Shown here one piece after another: positions 42,336 to 50,390 of a stretch of DNA of 64,000 bases. The DNA is from Klebsiella sp. WP3-W18-ESBL-02 (GTDB lineage Bacteria; Pseudomonadota; Gammaproteobacteria; Enterobacterales; Enterobacteriaceae). The position numbers and the translations under genes were made by a program. The notes beneath the pieces were generated by a model. The model did not search any database and was not told the DNA's origin. It worked only from the letters and a program-made list of their open reading frames with translations. Location of the stretch: positions 310,001 through 374,000 of the forward strand of contig NZ_AP021972.1 in NCBI RefSeq assembly GCF_014168815.1, written 5' to 3'. How positions within the stretch are numbered: position 1 is the stretch's first letter; each line of letters starts with the position of its first letter.

Positions 42336-43526
42336 GTGGAAAGGTTTGATGCCATTGTAGTGGGTGCCGGAGCGGCGGGAATGTTTTGTGCAGCCATGGC
42401 GGGGCAGGCTGGCCGCCGCGTTTTGCTGTTGGATAACGGCAAAAAACCGGGGCGTAAAATCCTGATGTCCGGCGGTGGTCGCTGTAATTTTACTAACCTT
42501 TATGTCGAGCCCGCGGCCTATCTCAGTCAAAACCCGCATTTTTGCAAATCTGCTCTCGCGCGCTACACCCAATGGGACTTTATCGATTTGGTCGGCAAGC
42601 ACGGTATTGCCTGGCATGAGAAGACCCTCGGGCAGCTGTTTTGCGATGATTCCGCGGAACAGATTGTTGCGATGCTGGTGGCTGAATGTGCAAAGGGTAA
42701 CGTGACGACGCGCCTGCGCAGTGAAATTCTCAGCGTGGCCCGTAATGATGCCGGTTACACGCTAACGCTGAATGGCGACACGGTGGCGGCAGATAAGCTG
42801 GTGATCGCCAGCGGCGGCCTATCGATGCCGGGCCTCGGGGCATCGCCTTTCGGCTATAAAATTGCCGAGCAGTTTGGTCTGAAGGTCCTGCCGACCCGCG
42901 CCGGACTGGTACCGTTCACCCTGCATAAGCCAATGCTGGAACAGTTCCAGGTTCTGTCCGGCGTCTCCGTACCGTCGGTGATAACCGCTGAGGACGGTAC
43001 GGTATTCCGCGAAAGCCTGCTTTTCACCCACCGCGGCCTGTCCGGCCCGGCAGTGCTGCAAATCTCCAGCTATTGGCAGGCCGGTGAGTTTGTCAGCATT
43101 AATCTGCTTCCGGACGTGGATCTGAGCACCTTTATTGATGAACAGCGCGCGGCGCACCCGAACCAAAGTCTGAAAAATACGCTGGCGATACTGTTGCCGA
43201 AGCGTCTGGTTGAGTGCCTGCAACAGCTTAGGCAAATTCCGGACGTTACGCTTAAACAGCTGAACGTGCGTGAGCAGCAGACGCTGGTAGACACCCTGAC
43301 CTGCTGGCGCGTGCAGCCTAACGGCACCGAAGGCTATCGTACGGCGGAGGTGACCCTTGGCGGCGTGGATACTCACGAATTGTCGTCGCGCACCATGGAG
43401 GCGAAGAAAGCACCGGGCCTGTATTTTATTGGCGAAGTGATGGATGTGACCGGCTGGCTGGGCGGCTATAACTTCCAGTGGGCGTGGTCCAGCGCCTGGG
43501 CGTGCGCGCAGGCGCTGGCCGAATAA
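42336..43526 (+). CDS. yhiN: HI0933-family flavoprotein YhiN
   Basis: A 396-residue NAD(P)/FAD-dependent oxidoreductase of the HI0933 family (E. coli YhiN about 400). FAD motif VVGAGAAGMFCA is at residues 8-19 and GRKILMSGGGRCNFTN near 42-57. The C-terminal GLYFIGEVMDVTGWLGGYNF contacts FAD. Function is unknown. The start is GTG at 42336 with TGAGGA upstream, giving MERFDAIVVGAGAAG. It converges on the padC regulator with a one-base gap between stops. Confidence 0.93.
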   Translation: MERFDAIVVGAGAAGMFCAAMAGQAGRRVLLLDNGKKPGRKILMSGGGRCNFTNLYVEPAAYLSQNPHFCKSALARYTQWDFIDLVGKHGIAWHEKTLGQLFCDDSAEQIVAMLVAECAKGNVTTRLRSEILSVARNDAGYTLTLNGDTVAADKLVIASGGLSMPGLGASPFGYKIAEQFGLKVLPTRAGLVPFTLHKPMLEQFQVLSGVSVPSVITAEDGTVFRESLLFTHRGLSGPAVLQISSYWQAGEFVSINLLPDVDLSTFIDEQRAAHPNQSLKNTLAILLPKRLVECLQQLRQIPDVTLKQLNVREQQTLVDTLTCWRVQPNGTEGYRTAEVTLGGVDTHELSSRTMEAKKAPGLYFIGEVMDVTGWLGGYNFQWAWSSAWACAQALAE

Positions 43527-43527
43527 A

Positions 43528-44394
43528 CTACTTCTCCTGCTGGTTAAACAGCGCCAGCAGCGTTTCCACCTGTTCGTCGAGCGGCGCTAAATCGCGTTTG
43601 ACGATCAGGTGCAGCGGCGTCGCGCGACGCCCGCCGTGGCTGAGCGGCAGCGGTTTTAATAGCCCCTGCGCCAGCGCCGTCTGAATTCGCTCTTCCGGCA
43701 GCCAGCCGTACCCTACCTGATACATCACGGCGTCAATCGCCGCGTCAATCGTCGAGAAGGTCCACGCATCGCGCGTGTCCTGGCGGCTGCCGTCGCTATC
43801 GGCCATACGGATGAGCGGCCACGGGCGCAGCTGCTCTTCGCTCAGTGGCCCTTCCTGCTGGGCGAGGGGGTGATCGCGGTGGGCGACCGCGATAAAGTCA
43901 ATATTCATTAGCCACTCGCCGCGCCCGGTTATGTCCTGACGGCGGGTGAGGACCATGACATCGGCCTCGGTCAGTACGAGGTCGCTATCGCCGGCGTTCT
44001 CCAGCACTTCAGTCAGGCGGACCTGGGTTTGCGGATAGCGTTGCTGGAACTGGCGCAGGATGGCGAACAGCCGCTCGCGGGGAAAAATACTGTCGACCAC
44101 CAGATCCAGCCGGGTGCGCATCCCGTCGCGCAGCGTTAAGGCGCGGCTTTCTACCCAGGCGAAAGCCTTAAGCAGCGGCTTCACCTGGCCCAGCAGCAGT
44201 TCACCTGCTGGGGTAAGCACCGCGCGACGCCCCTCAGGCACCAGCAGCGCCACGCCGAGGCGCTCTTGCAGTAGCGACAGGTTGTAGCTGACCGAGGACT
44301 GGCTACGATGCGTTTCTTCAGCTGCTCGCGCAAAGCTCCCCAGTTCAACTACCTTTTCAAGTATTGCCCACTGTTCAAGGGTCGTTTTATGCAT
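43528..44394 (-). CDS. LysR-family regulator, probable padC activator
   Basis: A 288-residue LysR regulator: helix-turn-helix at about residues 19-40 (FARAAEETHRSQSSVSYNLS), VPEGRRAVLTPAG, and an effector domain. It is divergent from padC across 99 bases containing a palindrome at 44408-44428, the usual arrangement for a LysR controlling one target. I infer that it responds to hydroxycinnamic acids. Its start at 44394 (MHKTTLEQWAILEKVV) matches family N-termini; the frame runs open to 44427 through the palindrome. Confidence 0.87.
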   Translation of the reverse strand: MHKTTLEQWAILEKVVELGSFARAAEETHRSQSSVSYNLSLLQERLGVALLVPEGRRAVLTPAGELLLGQVKPLLKAFAWVESRALTLRDGMRTRLDLVVDSIFPRERLFAILRQFQQRYPQTQVRLTEVLENAGDSDLVLTEADVMVLTRRQDITGRGEWLMNIDFIAVAHRDHPLAQQEGPLSEEQLRPWPLIRMADSDGSRQDTRDAWTFSTIDAAIDAVMYQVGYGWLPEERIQTALAQGLLKPLPLSHGGRRATPLHLIVKRDLAPLDEQVETLLALFNQQEK

Positions 44395-44407
44395 AATTGA
44401 TTTAAAA

Positions 44408-44428
44408 TTTAGATGAATTTCATCCAAA
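44408..44428. promoter_or_regulatory. LysR-type operator between the LysR gene and padC
   Basis: Interrupted palindrome with GATGA (44412-44416) and TCATC (44420-44424) around ATT, extended outward by TTT and AAA with one mismatch on each side. It contains T-N11-A and lies between the two divergent starts. Confidence 0.6.
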
Positions 44429-44493
44429 CATAGCGTTATTCATTTATTTTTTAAAGCAATATGATCTCTGCATCGAAACAAGGAGATTTAAAG

Positions 44494-45000
44494 ATGAGCA
44501 ACTTTGATAAACATGATTTGAGCGGCTTCGTTGGCAAACATCTGGTCTACACCTATGACAACGGCTGGAACTACGAAATTTACGTGAAAAACGAGCAGAC
44601 CCTTGATTACCGCATCCATAGCGGCCTCGTGGCGAACCGTTGGGTGAAAGATCAGCGCGCCTACATCGTCCGCGTGGCTGAGAGCGTCTACAAAATTTCC
44701 TGGACCGAACCGACCGGGACGGACGTTAGCCTGATTGCGAACCTCGGCGACAAACTGTTCCATGGAACCATCTTCTTCCCGCGCTGGGTGATGAATAATC
44801 CGGAAAAAACCGTCTGCTTCCAGAACGACCACATCCCGCTGATGAACGCGTATCGTGATGAAGGCCCAGCGTATCCAACTGAAGTCATTGACGAATTTGC
44901 GACAATTACCTTCATTCGTGACTGTGGCGCAAATAATGATAGCGTGATCGACCGTGCGGCCAGCGAATTGCCAAAAGATTTCCCGGCAAATTTACGTTGA
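44494..45000 (+). CDS. padC: Phenolic acid decarboxylase
   Basis: A 168-residue cytoplasmic, cofactor-free phenolic acid decarboxylase, the usual length for enteric PadC. It converts ferulic, p-coumaric and caffeic acids to 4-vinyl phenols, detoxifying plant phenolics. The lipocalin-like beta-barrel sequence is clear: GFVGKHLVYTYDNGWNYEIY (residues 10-29), YRIHSGLVANRWVKDQ, YKISWTEPTGTDVSLI and FPRWVMNNPEKTVCFQN. The ATG at 44494 has AAGGAG nearby; an in-frame ATG at 44461 is less well placed. A strong terminator follows. It is probably induced through the divergent LysR gene. Confidence 0.95.
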   Translation: MSNFDKHDLSGFVGKHLVYTYDNGWNYEIYVKNEQTLDYRIHSGLVANRWVKDQRAYIVRVAESVYKISWTEPTGTDVSLIANLGDKLFHGTIFFPRWVMNNPEKTVCFQNDHIPLMNAYRDEGPAYPTEVIDEFATITFIRDCGANNDSVIDRAASELPKDFPANLR

Positions 45001-45105
45001 GTATTAATACGGTCACAACACCGTGTTTATTACACTAATATGCAACGAACGTTAAATCGTCGAGAGTATAAAGCCCTTGTTTAACGTGTGTTGAATCATG
45101 TGAGC

Positions 45106-45141
45106 AAACGCCCAGTTACGATGTAATCTGGGCGTTTTTTT
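45106..45141 (+). terminator. Terminator downstream of padC
   Basis: AAACGCCCAG (45106-45115) pairs with CTGGGCGTTT (45128-45137), loop of 12, within a T run to 45141. Canonical intrinsic terminator 105 bases after padC. Confidence 0.9.
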
Positions 45142-45224
45142 ACATTAAATCCGTGTCTGGATATATCCTCATAAACTATTGATTTCGTTTACCAATCATT
45201 TATTGCGTCCGCCGCTGTGACTTT

Positions 45225-45241
45225 CTTAATCTTATCCTAAG
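45225..45241 (+). promoter_or_regulatory. PmrA (BasR) box upstream of arnB
   Basis: CTTAAT (45225-45230), five bases, then CCTAAG (45236-45241). The PmrA consensus is YTTAAK-N5-YTTAAK, so the first half is exact and the second has one mismatch. It is 144 bases upstream of the arnB start, consistent with PmrAB control of lipid A modification. Confidence 0.8.
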
Positions 45242-45384
45242 ATAACATTGGTACTTTTACCGCCATCGAATGTTGTCGGTTTGAATATCACGTTTATCTA
45301 TTCCTGTTTTAAACAAAAACAACGCTCGAATCATTTATTGATGAGGCAGGTTTGCTCATTTGAGTAATAGGGTAAGGAACATTC

Positions 45385-46524
45385 ATGAGTGATTTTCTGC
45401 CGTTTTCCCGCCCTTCGATGGGCGAGGCGGAGTTCGCGGCGCTCAAGGAAGTGCTGCAATCCGGTTGGATCACCACCGGGCCCAAAAACCAGGCGCTGGA
45501 AGAGGCGTTCTGTGCGCTAACGGGTAACCGTTTTGCTATCGCCGTCAGCTCGGCAACCGGCGGTATGCACGTCACGCTCATGGCGCTGGGCATTGGCCCC
45601 GGCGATGAAGTCATCACCCCCTCCCAGACCTGGGTTTCTACGCTGAATATGATTGTCCTGCTGGGGGCGACCCCGGTGATGATCGATGTCGATCGTGACA
45701 ACCTGATGGTGACCCCAGAGGCTATCGAAGCCGCCATTACGCCGCGTACCAAAGCCATTATCCCTGTGCACTACGCGGGCGCACCGGCCGATATCGACGG
45801 TATTCGTGCGGTCGCTGAACGTCACGGCATTCCGGTGATTGAAGACGCGGCGCACGCGGCGGGTACGTACTATAAAGGCCAGCATATCGGTGCACAGGGA
45901 ACGGCGATTTTCTCCTTCCATGCCATCAAGAACATGACCTGCGCCGAGGGGGGGCTTATCGTCACCGACGACGAGCCGCTGGCGAACCGCATTCGCAGCC
46001 TGAAATTTCACGGCCTGGGCGTTGACGCCTACGATCGCCAGACCCACGGCCGCGCGCCGCAGGCAGAGGTGATAAGCCCCGGCTTCAAATATAACCTCGC
46101 CGACATTAACGCCGCGCTGGCGCTGGTGCAGCTAGGTAAGCTGGGCCAGGCCAACCAGCGCCGCAGCGAGATTGCTCAGCGCTACGTGCGTGAGCTGGCA
46201 GATACCCCGTTCCAGCCGCTGGCCGTGCCGAGCTGGCCGCATCTGCATGCCTGGCATCTGTTTATCATCCGCGTTGACGAACAGCGCTGCGGCATCAGCC
46301 GCGATGCGCTGATGGAACAGCTTAAGGCCCAGGGCATAGGCACCGGGCTGCATTTCCGCGCTGCCCATACGCAGAAATACTATCGCGAGCGTTTCCCTGA
46401 GGTGTCATTGCCGAATACCGAATGGAACAGCGCGCGCATTTGTTCACTCCCTCTTTTCCCGGATATGACCGATGACGACACAACGCGCGTTATTACGGCG
46501 CTCCGTCAGTTAGCGGAGCGCTAA
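45385..46524 (+). CDS. arnB: UDP-L-Ara4O C-4'' transaminase ArnB
   Basis: A 379-residue PLP enzyme of the DegT/DnrJ/EryC1 family (E. coli ArnB 379-385). It converts UDP-4-keto-arabinose to UDP-L-Ara4N using glutamate. The PLP lysine lies in SFHAIKNMTCAEGG near residue 183 and the phosphate-binding SSATGGMH near 53-60. It is the first gene of the arnBCADTEF operon; arnC follows after one base. A PmrA box lies upstream. The product gives lipid A a positive charge and polymyxin resistance. Confidence 0.97.
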   Translation: MSDFLPFSRPSMGEAEFAALKEVLQSGWITTGPKNQALEEAFCALTGNRFAIAVSSATGGMHVTLMALGIGPGDEVITPSQTWVSTLNMIVLLGATPVMIDVDRDNLMVTPEAIEAAITPRTKAIIPVHYAGAPADIDGIRAVAERHGIPVIEDAAHAAGTYYKGQHIGAQGTAIFSFHAIKNMTCAEGGLIVTDDEPLANRIRSLKFHGLGVDAYDRQTHGRAPQAEVISPGFKYNLADINAALALVQLGKLGQANQRRSEIAQRYVRELADTPFQPLAVPSWPHLHAWHLFIIRVDEQRCGISRDALMEQLKAQGIGTGLHFRAAHTQKYYRERFPEVSLPNTEWNSARICSLPLFPDMTDDDTTRVITALRQLAER

Positions 46525-46525
46525 T

Positions 46526-47506
46526 ATGTTTGAGTACCCATTAGTCAAAAAAGTCTCGGTAGTGATACCGGTCTACAACGAGCAGGACAGCCTGCCCGAG
46601 CTTATCCGTCGCACCGATGCGGCCTGCGCAACCTTAAACCGCGACTATGAAATTCTGCTGGTCGACGATGGCAGCAGCGATGACTCCGCGCGCATGCTGG
46701 TTGAGGCTGCAGAGGCGCCGGAAAGCCATATTGTGGCGGTGCTGCTTAACCGTAACTACGGCCAACACTCGGCGATTATGGCGGGCTTCAGCCACGTCAC
46801 CGGCGACCTGATTATTACCCTGGATGCCGACCTGCAAAATCCACCGGAAGAGATCCCGCGGCTGGTGGAAAAAGCAGACGAAGGCTACGACGTTGTCGGC
46901 ACCGTACGGCAGAATCGCCAGGACAGCATCTTCCGCAAAACCGCATCGAAGATGATTAACCGCCTGATTCAACGCACCACCGGCAAAGCGATGGGCGACT
47001 ACGGTTGCATGCTGCGCGCCTATCGTCGGCATATCGTCGATGCCATGCTCAACTGCCACGAGCGCAGCACCTTTATTCCAATCCTGGCGAATACCTTCGC
47101 CCGCCGCGCCGTGGAGATCCCGGTGCTGCACGCCGAGCGCGAGTTCGGTGACTCAAAATACAGCTTTATGCGCCTGATTAACCTGATGTACGACCTGGTG
47201 ACCTGTTTAACCACCACGCCGCTGCGTCTGTTAAGCGTGGTCGGCAGCGTTATCGCCGTACTCGGTTTTGCCTTCTCCATTCTGTTAGTGGTCCTGCGTC
47301 TGGCGCTGGGTCCGGAATGGGCGGGCGACGGTGTGTTCATGCTGTTCGCTATTCTGTTCATGTTTATCGGTGCCCAGTTTATCGGTATGGGCCTGCTCGG
47401 GGAGTATATCGGCCGCATTTACAACGACGTGCGTGCCCGTCCCCGTTACTTTATTCAACGTGTTGTACGCCAGGAAAGCCTGGTTTCTGAAGAGGAAAAT
47501 CGTTAA
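46526..47506 (+). CDS. arnC: Undecaprenyl-phosphate L-Ara4FN transferase ArnC
   Basis: A 326-residue inner-membrane GT2 transferase (E. coli 322). It moves formylated L-Ara4N from UDP to undecaprenyl phosphate. Catalytic motifs: VVIPVYNEQDSLPE near residue 12-25, LVDDGSSDDS near 49 and DADLQNPPEE near 98. Two C-terminal membrane helices span about residues 235-255 and 268-295. Its stop and the arnA start share a base (TAATG), so translation is coupled. Confidence 0.97.
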   Translation: MFEYPLVKKVSVVIPVYNEQDSLPELIRRTDAACATLNRDYEILLVDDGSSDDSARMLVEAAEAPESHIVAVLLNRNYGQHSAIMAGFSHVTGDLIITLDADLQNPPEEIPRLVEKADEGYDVVGTVRQNRQDSIFRKTASKMINRLIQRTTGKAMGDYGCMLRAYRRHIVDAMLNCHERSTFIPILANTFARRAVEIPVLHAEREFGDSKYSFMRLINLMYDLVTCLTTTPLRLLSVVGSVIAVLGFAFSILLVVLRLALGPEWAGDGVFMLFAILFMFIGAQFIGMGLLGEYIGRIYNDVRARPRYFIQRVVRQESLVSEEENR

Positions 47507-49491
47507 TGAAAGCTGTTGTATTTGCCTATCACGACATGGGTTGCACTGGTATTCAGGCACTGCTGGACGCCGGATACGACATCGAGGCGATCTTTACTCA
47601 TCCGGACAACGCCGGTGAAAACAACTTCTTTGGCTCTGTAGCCCGTCTGGCGGCCGAGCAGGGAATCACCGTTTATGCGCCGGAAGACGTTAACCATCCG
47701 CTGTGGGTGGACCGTATCCGTGCGATGGCACCTGAAGTGATTTTCTCCTTCTACTACCGCAACCTGCTCAGCGACGAAATCCTGAATCTGGCACCAAAAG
47801 GCGCATTCAACCTGCACGGTTCGCTGCTGCCGAAATATCGTGGCCGCGCGCCGCTGAATTGGGTACTGGTGAACGGCGAGAAAGAGACGGGCGTTACGCT
47901 GCATCGCATGACCCACCGCGCCGACGCAGGCGATATCGTGGCTCAGCAGAGCGTGGCGATTGCCGATTCCGACGTGGCGCTGACGCTGCACCGCAAGCTG
48001 TGCGCGGCGTCGCAGACGCTGCTCGGCGATGCGCTGGCGAAAATTCGCAGCGGCCAGGTCGATGCACGTGCGCAGGATGACTCACAGGCGACCTACGTTG
48101 GGCGCCGTACTCCGGAAGATGGCCGCCTGGAATGGGAAAAACCGGCGCAGACGCTGCATAACCTGGTCCGCGCGGTGAGCGATCCGTGGCCGGGCGCGTT
48201 TGGTTTTGTCGGCACCAATAAATTTATCGTCTGGAAATCACGCGTGCGCACCGACATGCCGGCGGCGAAGCCGGGTACCGTGCTGTCGGTCTCTCCGCTG
48301 GTGATTGCCTGCGGTGAAGGCGCGCTGGAAATCGTTACCGGTCAAAGCGCCAACGGCGTTTACATGCAGGGCGCACAGCTGGCACCTGCGCTGGGCCTGG
48401 TGGCGGGCGCACTGCTCTCCAGCCGTCCGTTCACGGCCGTGAAGCGCCGTACCCGCGTACTGATCCTCGGCGTTAACGGGTTTATCGGTAACCACCTCAC
48501 CGAGCGTCTGCTGGCGGACGACAACTACGAAATCTACGGTCTGGATATTGGCTCTGACGCTATCAGCCGCTTCCTCGACTGCCCGCGTTTCCACTTTGTG
48601 GAAGGTGATATCAGCATTCACTCAGAATGGATTGAGTATCACATTAAGAAATGCGACGTGGTGCTGCCGCTGGTTGCGATCGCCACGCCGATTGAGTACA
48701 CCCGTAACCCGCTGCGCGTGTTCGAGCTGGACTTCGAAGAGAACCTGAAGATTATTCGCGACTGCGTGAAGTACAACAAACGCATCATCTTCCCGTCGAC
48801 TTCCGAAGTGTACGGCATGTGTACGGATGCCAACTTTGATGAAGATACTTCCAACCTGGTGGTCGGTCCTATCAACAAACAGCGCTGGATCTACTCGGTT
48901 TCCAAACAGCTTCTGGACCGCGTTATTTGGGCCTATGGCGACAAAACGGGCCTCAAGTTTACGCTGTTCCGTCCGTTTAACTGGATGGGGCCGCGCCTTG
49001 ATAACCTGAACGCTGCGCGTATCGGTAGCTCTCGTGCTATCACTCAGCTGATTCTTAACCTGGTAGAAGGTTCGCCGATCAAGCTGATCGAAGGCGGCAA
49101 GCAGAAGCGCTGCTTCACTGACATCAGCGACGGCATCGAAGCGCTGTTCCGCATTATTGAAAACAAAGACGGTCGCTGCGATGGGCAGATCATCAACATT
49201 GGTAACCCGGACAACGAAGCGAGCATCAAAGAGCTGGCCGAAATGCTGCTCGACTGCTTCGAACGTCACCCGCTGCGCGACCGCTTCCCGCCGTTTGCTG
49301 GCTTCCGTGAAGTGGAAAGCAGCGACTACTATGGCAAAGGTTACCAGGACGTTGAGCACCGTAAGCCGAGCATTCGCAACGCTAAACGCTGCCTCGACTG
49401 GCAGCCGACGGTAGAGATGCAGCAAACGGTAGAAGAGACGCTGGACTTCTTCCTGCGCACAGTTGAACTGACGGACGAAAAACCATCATGA
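47506..49491 (+). CDS. arnA: Bifunctional UDP-GlcA decarboxylase / UDP-L-Ara4N formyltransferase ArnA
   Basis: A 661-residue two-domain enzyme (E. coli 660). The N-terminal formyltransferase has NLHGSLLPKYRGRAPLNW near residue 102-119. The C-terminal short-chain dehydrogenase decarboxylates UDP-glucuronic acid, with NAD motif GVNGFIGNHL near 324 and YSVSKQ (YxxxK) near 464. It supplies the 4-keto sugar to ArnB and later formylates UDP-L-Ara4N. The stop overlaps arnD by four bases (ATGA). Confidence 0.97.
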   Translation: MKAVVFAYHDMGCTGIQALLDAGYDIEAIFTHPDNAGENNFFGSVARLAAEQGITVYAPEDVNHPLWVDRIRAMAPEVIFSFYYRNLLSDEILNLAPKGAFNLHGSLLPKYRGRAPLNWVLVNGEKETGVTLHRMTHRADAGDIVAQQSVAIADSDVALTLHRKLCAASQTLLGDALAKIRSGQVDARAQDDSQATYVGRRTPEDGRLEWEKPAQTLHNLVRAVSDPWPGAFGFVGTNKFIVWKSRVRTDMPAAKPGTVLSVSPLVIACGEGALEIVTGQSANGVYMQGAQLAPALGLVAGALLSSRPFTAVKRRTRVLILGVNGFIGNHLTERLLADDNYEIYGLDIGSDAISRFLDCPRFHFVEGDISIHSEWIEYHIKKCDVVLPLVAIATPIEYTRNPLRVFELDFEENLKIIRDCVKYNKRIIFPSTSEVYGMCTDANFDEDTSNLVVGPINKQRWIYSVSKQLLDRVIWAYGDKTGLKFTLFRPFNWMGPRLDNLNAARIGSSRAITQLILNLVEGSPIKLIEGGKQKRCFTDISDGIEALFRIIENKDGRCDGQIINIGNPDNEASIKELAEMLLDCFERHPLRDRFPPFAGFREVESSDYYGKGYQDVEHRKPSIRNAKRCLDWQPTVEMQQTVEETLDFFLRTVELTDEKPS

Positions 49492-50390
49492 AAAAAGTAG
49501 GTTTGCGCGTTGATGTCGACACCTTTCGCGGAACGCGCGAAGGTGTGCCACGGCTGATGGCGGTGCTCAAAAAGCACCGCGTGCAGGCCAGCTTTTTCTT
49601 CAGCGTCGGGCCGGACAACATGGGGCGCCACTTGTGGCGCCTGGTAAAACCGAAGTTCTTGTGGAAGATGCTGCGCTCGCGCGCAGCATCGCTGTATGGC
49701 TGGGATATTCTGCTGGCCGGAACGGCGTGGCCAGGGCGGCGCATTGGTTCGGCTAACGCGGAGATCATCCGCAGCGTCGCGCAGGCGCATGAGGTCGGCC
49801 TGCATGCCTGGGATCACCACCGCTGGCAGCAGTGGAGCGGCATGTGGAATGAACAGCAGCTGGTGGATGAAATCGGCCGTGGGCTGAGCGAGCTGGAGGC
49901 CATTCTTGGCCGCCCGGTCTCCTGTTCGGCTGTTGCAGGCTGGCGCGCCGACCAGCGCGTGGTGAAGGCGAAAGAGTCGTTCGATTTTCTCTACAACAGC
50001 GACTGTCGCGGCACGCAGCCGTTCCTTCCTCAGCTCAGCAACGGCGATCTGGCTACCGTGCAGATCCCCGTTACGCTGCCCACTTGGGACGAAGTTGTCG
50101 GTAGCGTGGTGAGCGCAGAAGGTTTTAACCGCTGGCTGCTGGAACAAATTCGCAAGGACACGGGGACGCCGGTTTACACCATCCACGCTGAAGTGGAAGG
50201 CGGCGCCTACGCCGAGCAGTTTGACTATCTGCTGACCCTTGCGGCGCAGCAGGAAATTCGTTTTTGCCCGCTGGGCCAGCTTCTCCCGGATGACTTCCGT
50301 CAGCTGCCGGTCGGGAAGGTGGTGCGCGGAGAAATCGCCGGTCGTGAAGGCTGGCTGGGCTGCCAACAACTGATGAGCTCTGATGTATGA
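49488..50390 (+). CDS. arnD: 4-deoxy-4-formamido-L-arabinose-phosphoundecaprenol deformylase ArnD
   Basis: A 300-residue polysaccharide-deacetylase-family enzyme (E. coli 296). It removes the formyl group from undecaprenyl-phosphate L-Ara4FN before transfer. The metal-site motif is LRVDVDTFRGTREGVP near residue 5-20, with HAWDHHRW near 105. It overlaps its neighbours arnA and arnT by ATGA, as is typical of this operon. Confidence 0.96.
   Translation: MKKVGLRVDVDTFRGTREGVPRLMAVLKKHRVQASFFFSVGPDNMGRHLWRLVKPKFLWKMLRSRAASLYGWDILLAGTAWPGRRIGSANAEIIRSVAQAHEVGLHAWDHHRWQQWSGMWNEQQLVDEIGRGLSELEAILGRPVSCSAVAGWRADQRVVKAKESFDFLYNSDCRGTQPFLPQLSNGDLATVQIPVTLPTWDEVVGSVVSAEGFNRWLLEQIRKDTGTPVYTIHAEVEGGAYAEQFDYLLTLAAQQEIRFCPLGQLLPDDFRQLPVGKVVRGEIAGREGWLGCQQLMSSDV

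Larger units (their letters stand above)
45001..45384. other. padC-arnB intergenic region
   Basis: Holds the padC terminator (45106-45141), a PmrA box (45225-45241) and the arnB leader ending in AAGGAAC before the ATG. No gene seen. Confidence 0.7.
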
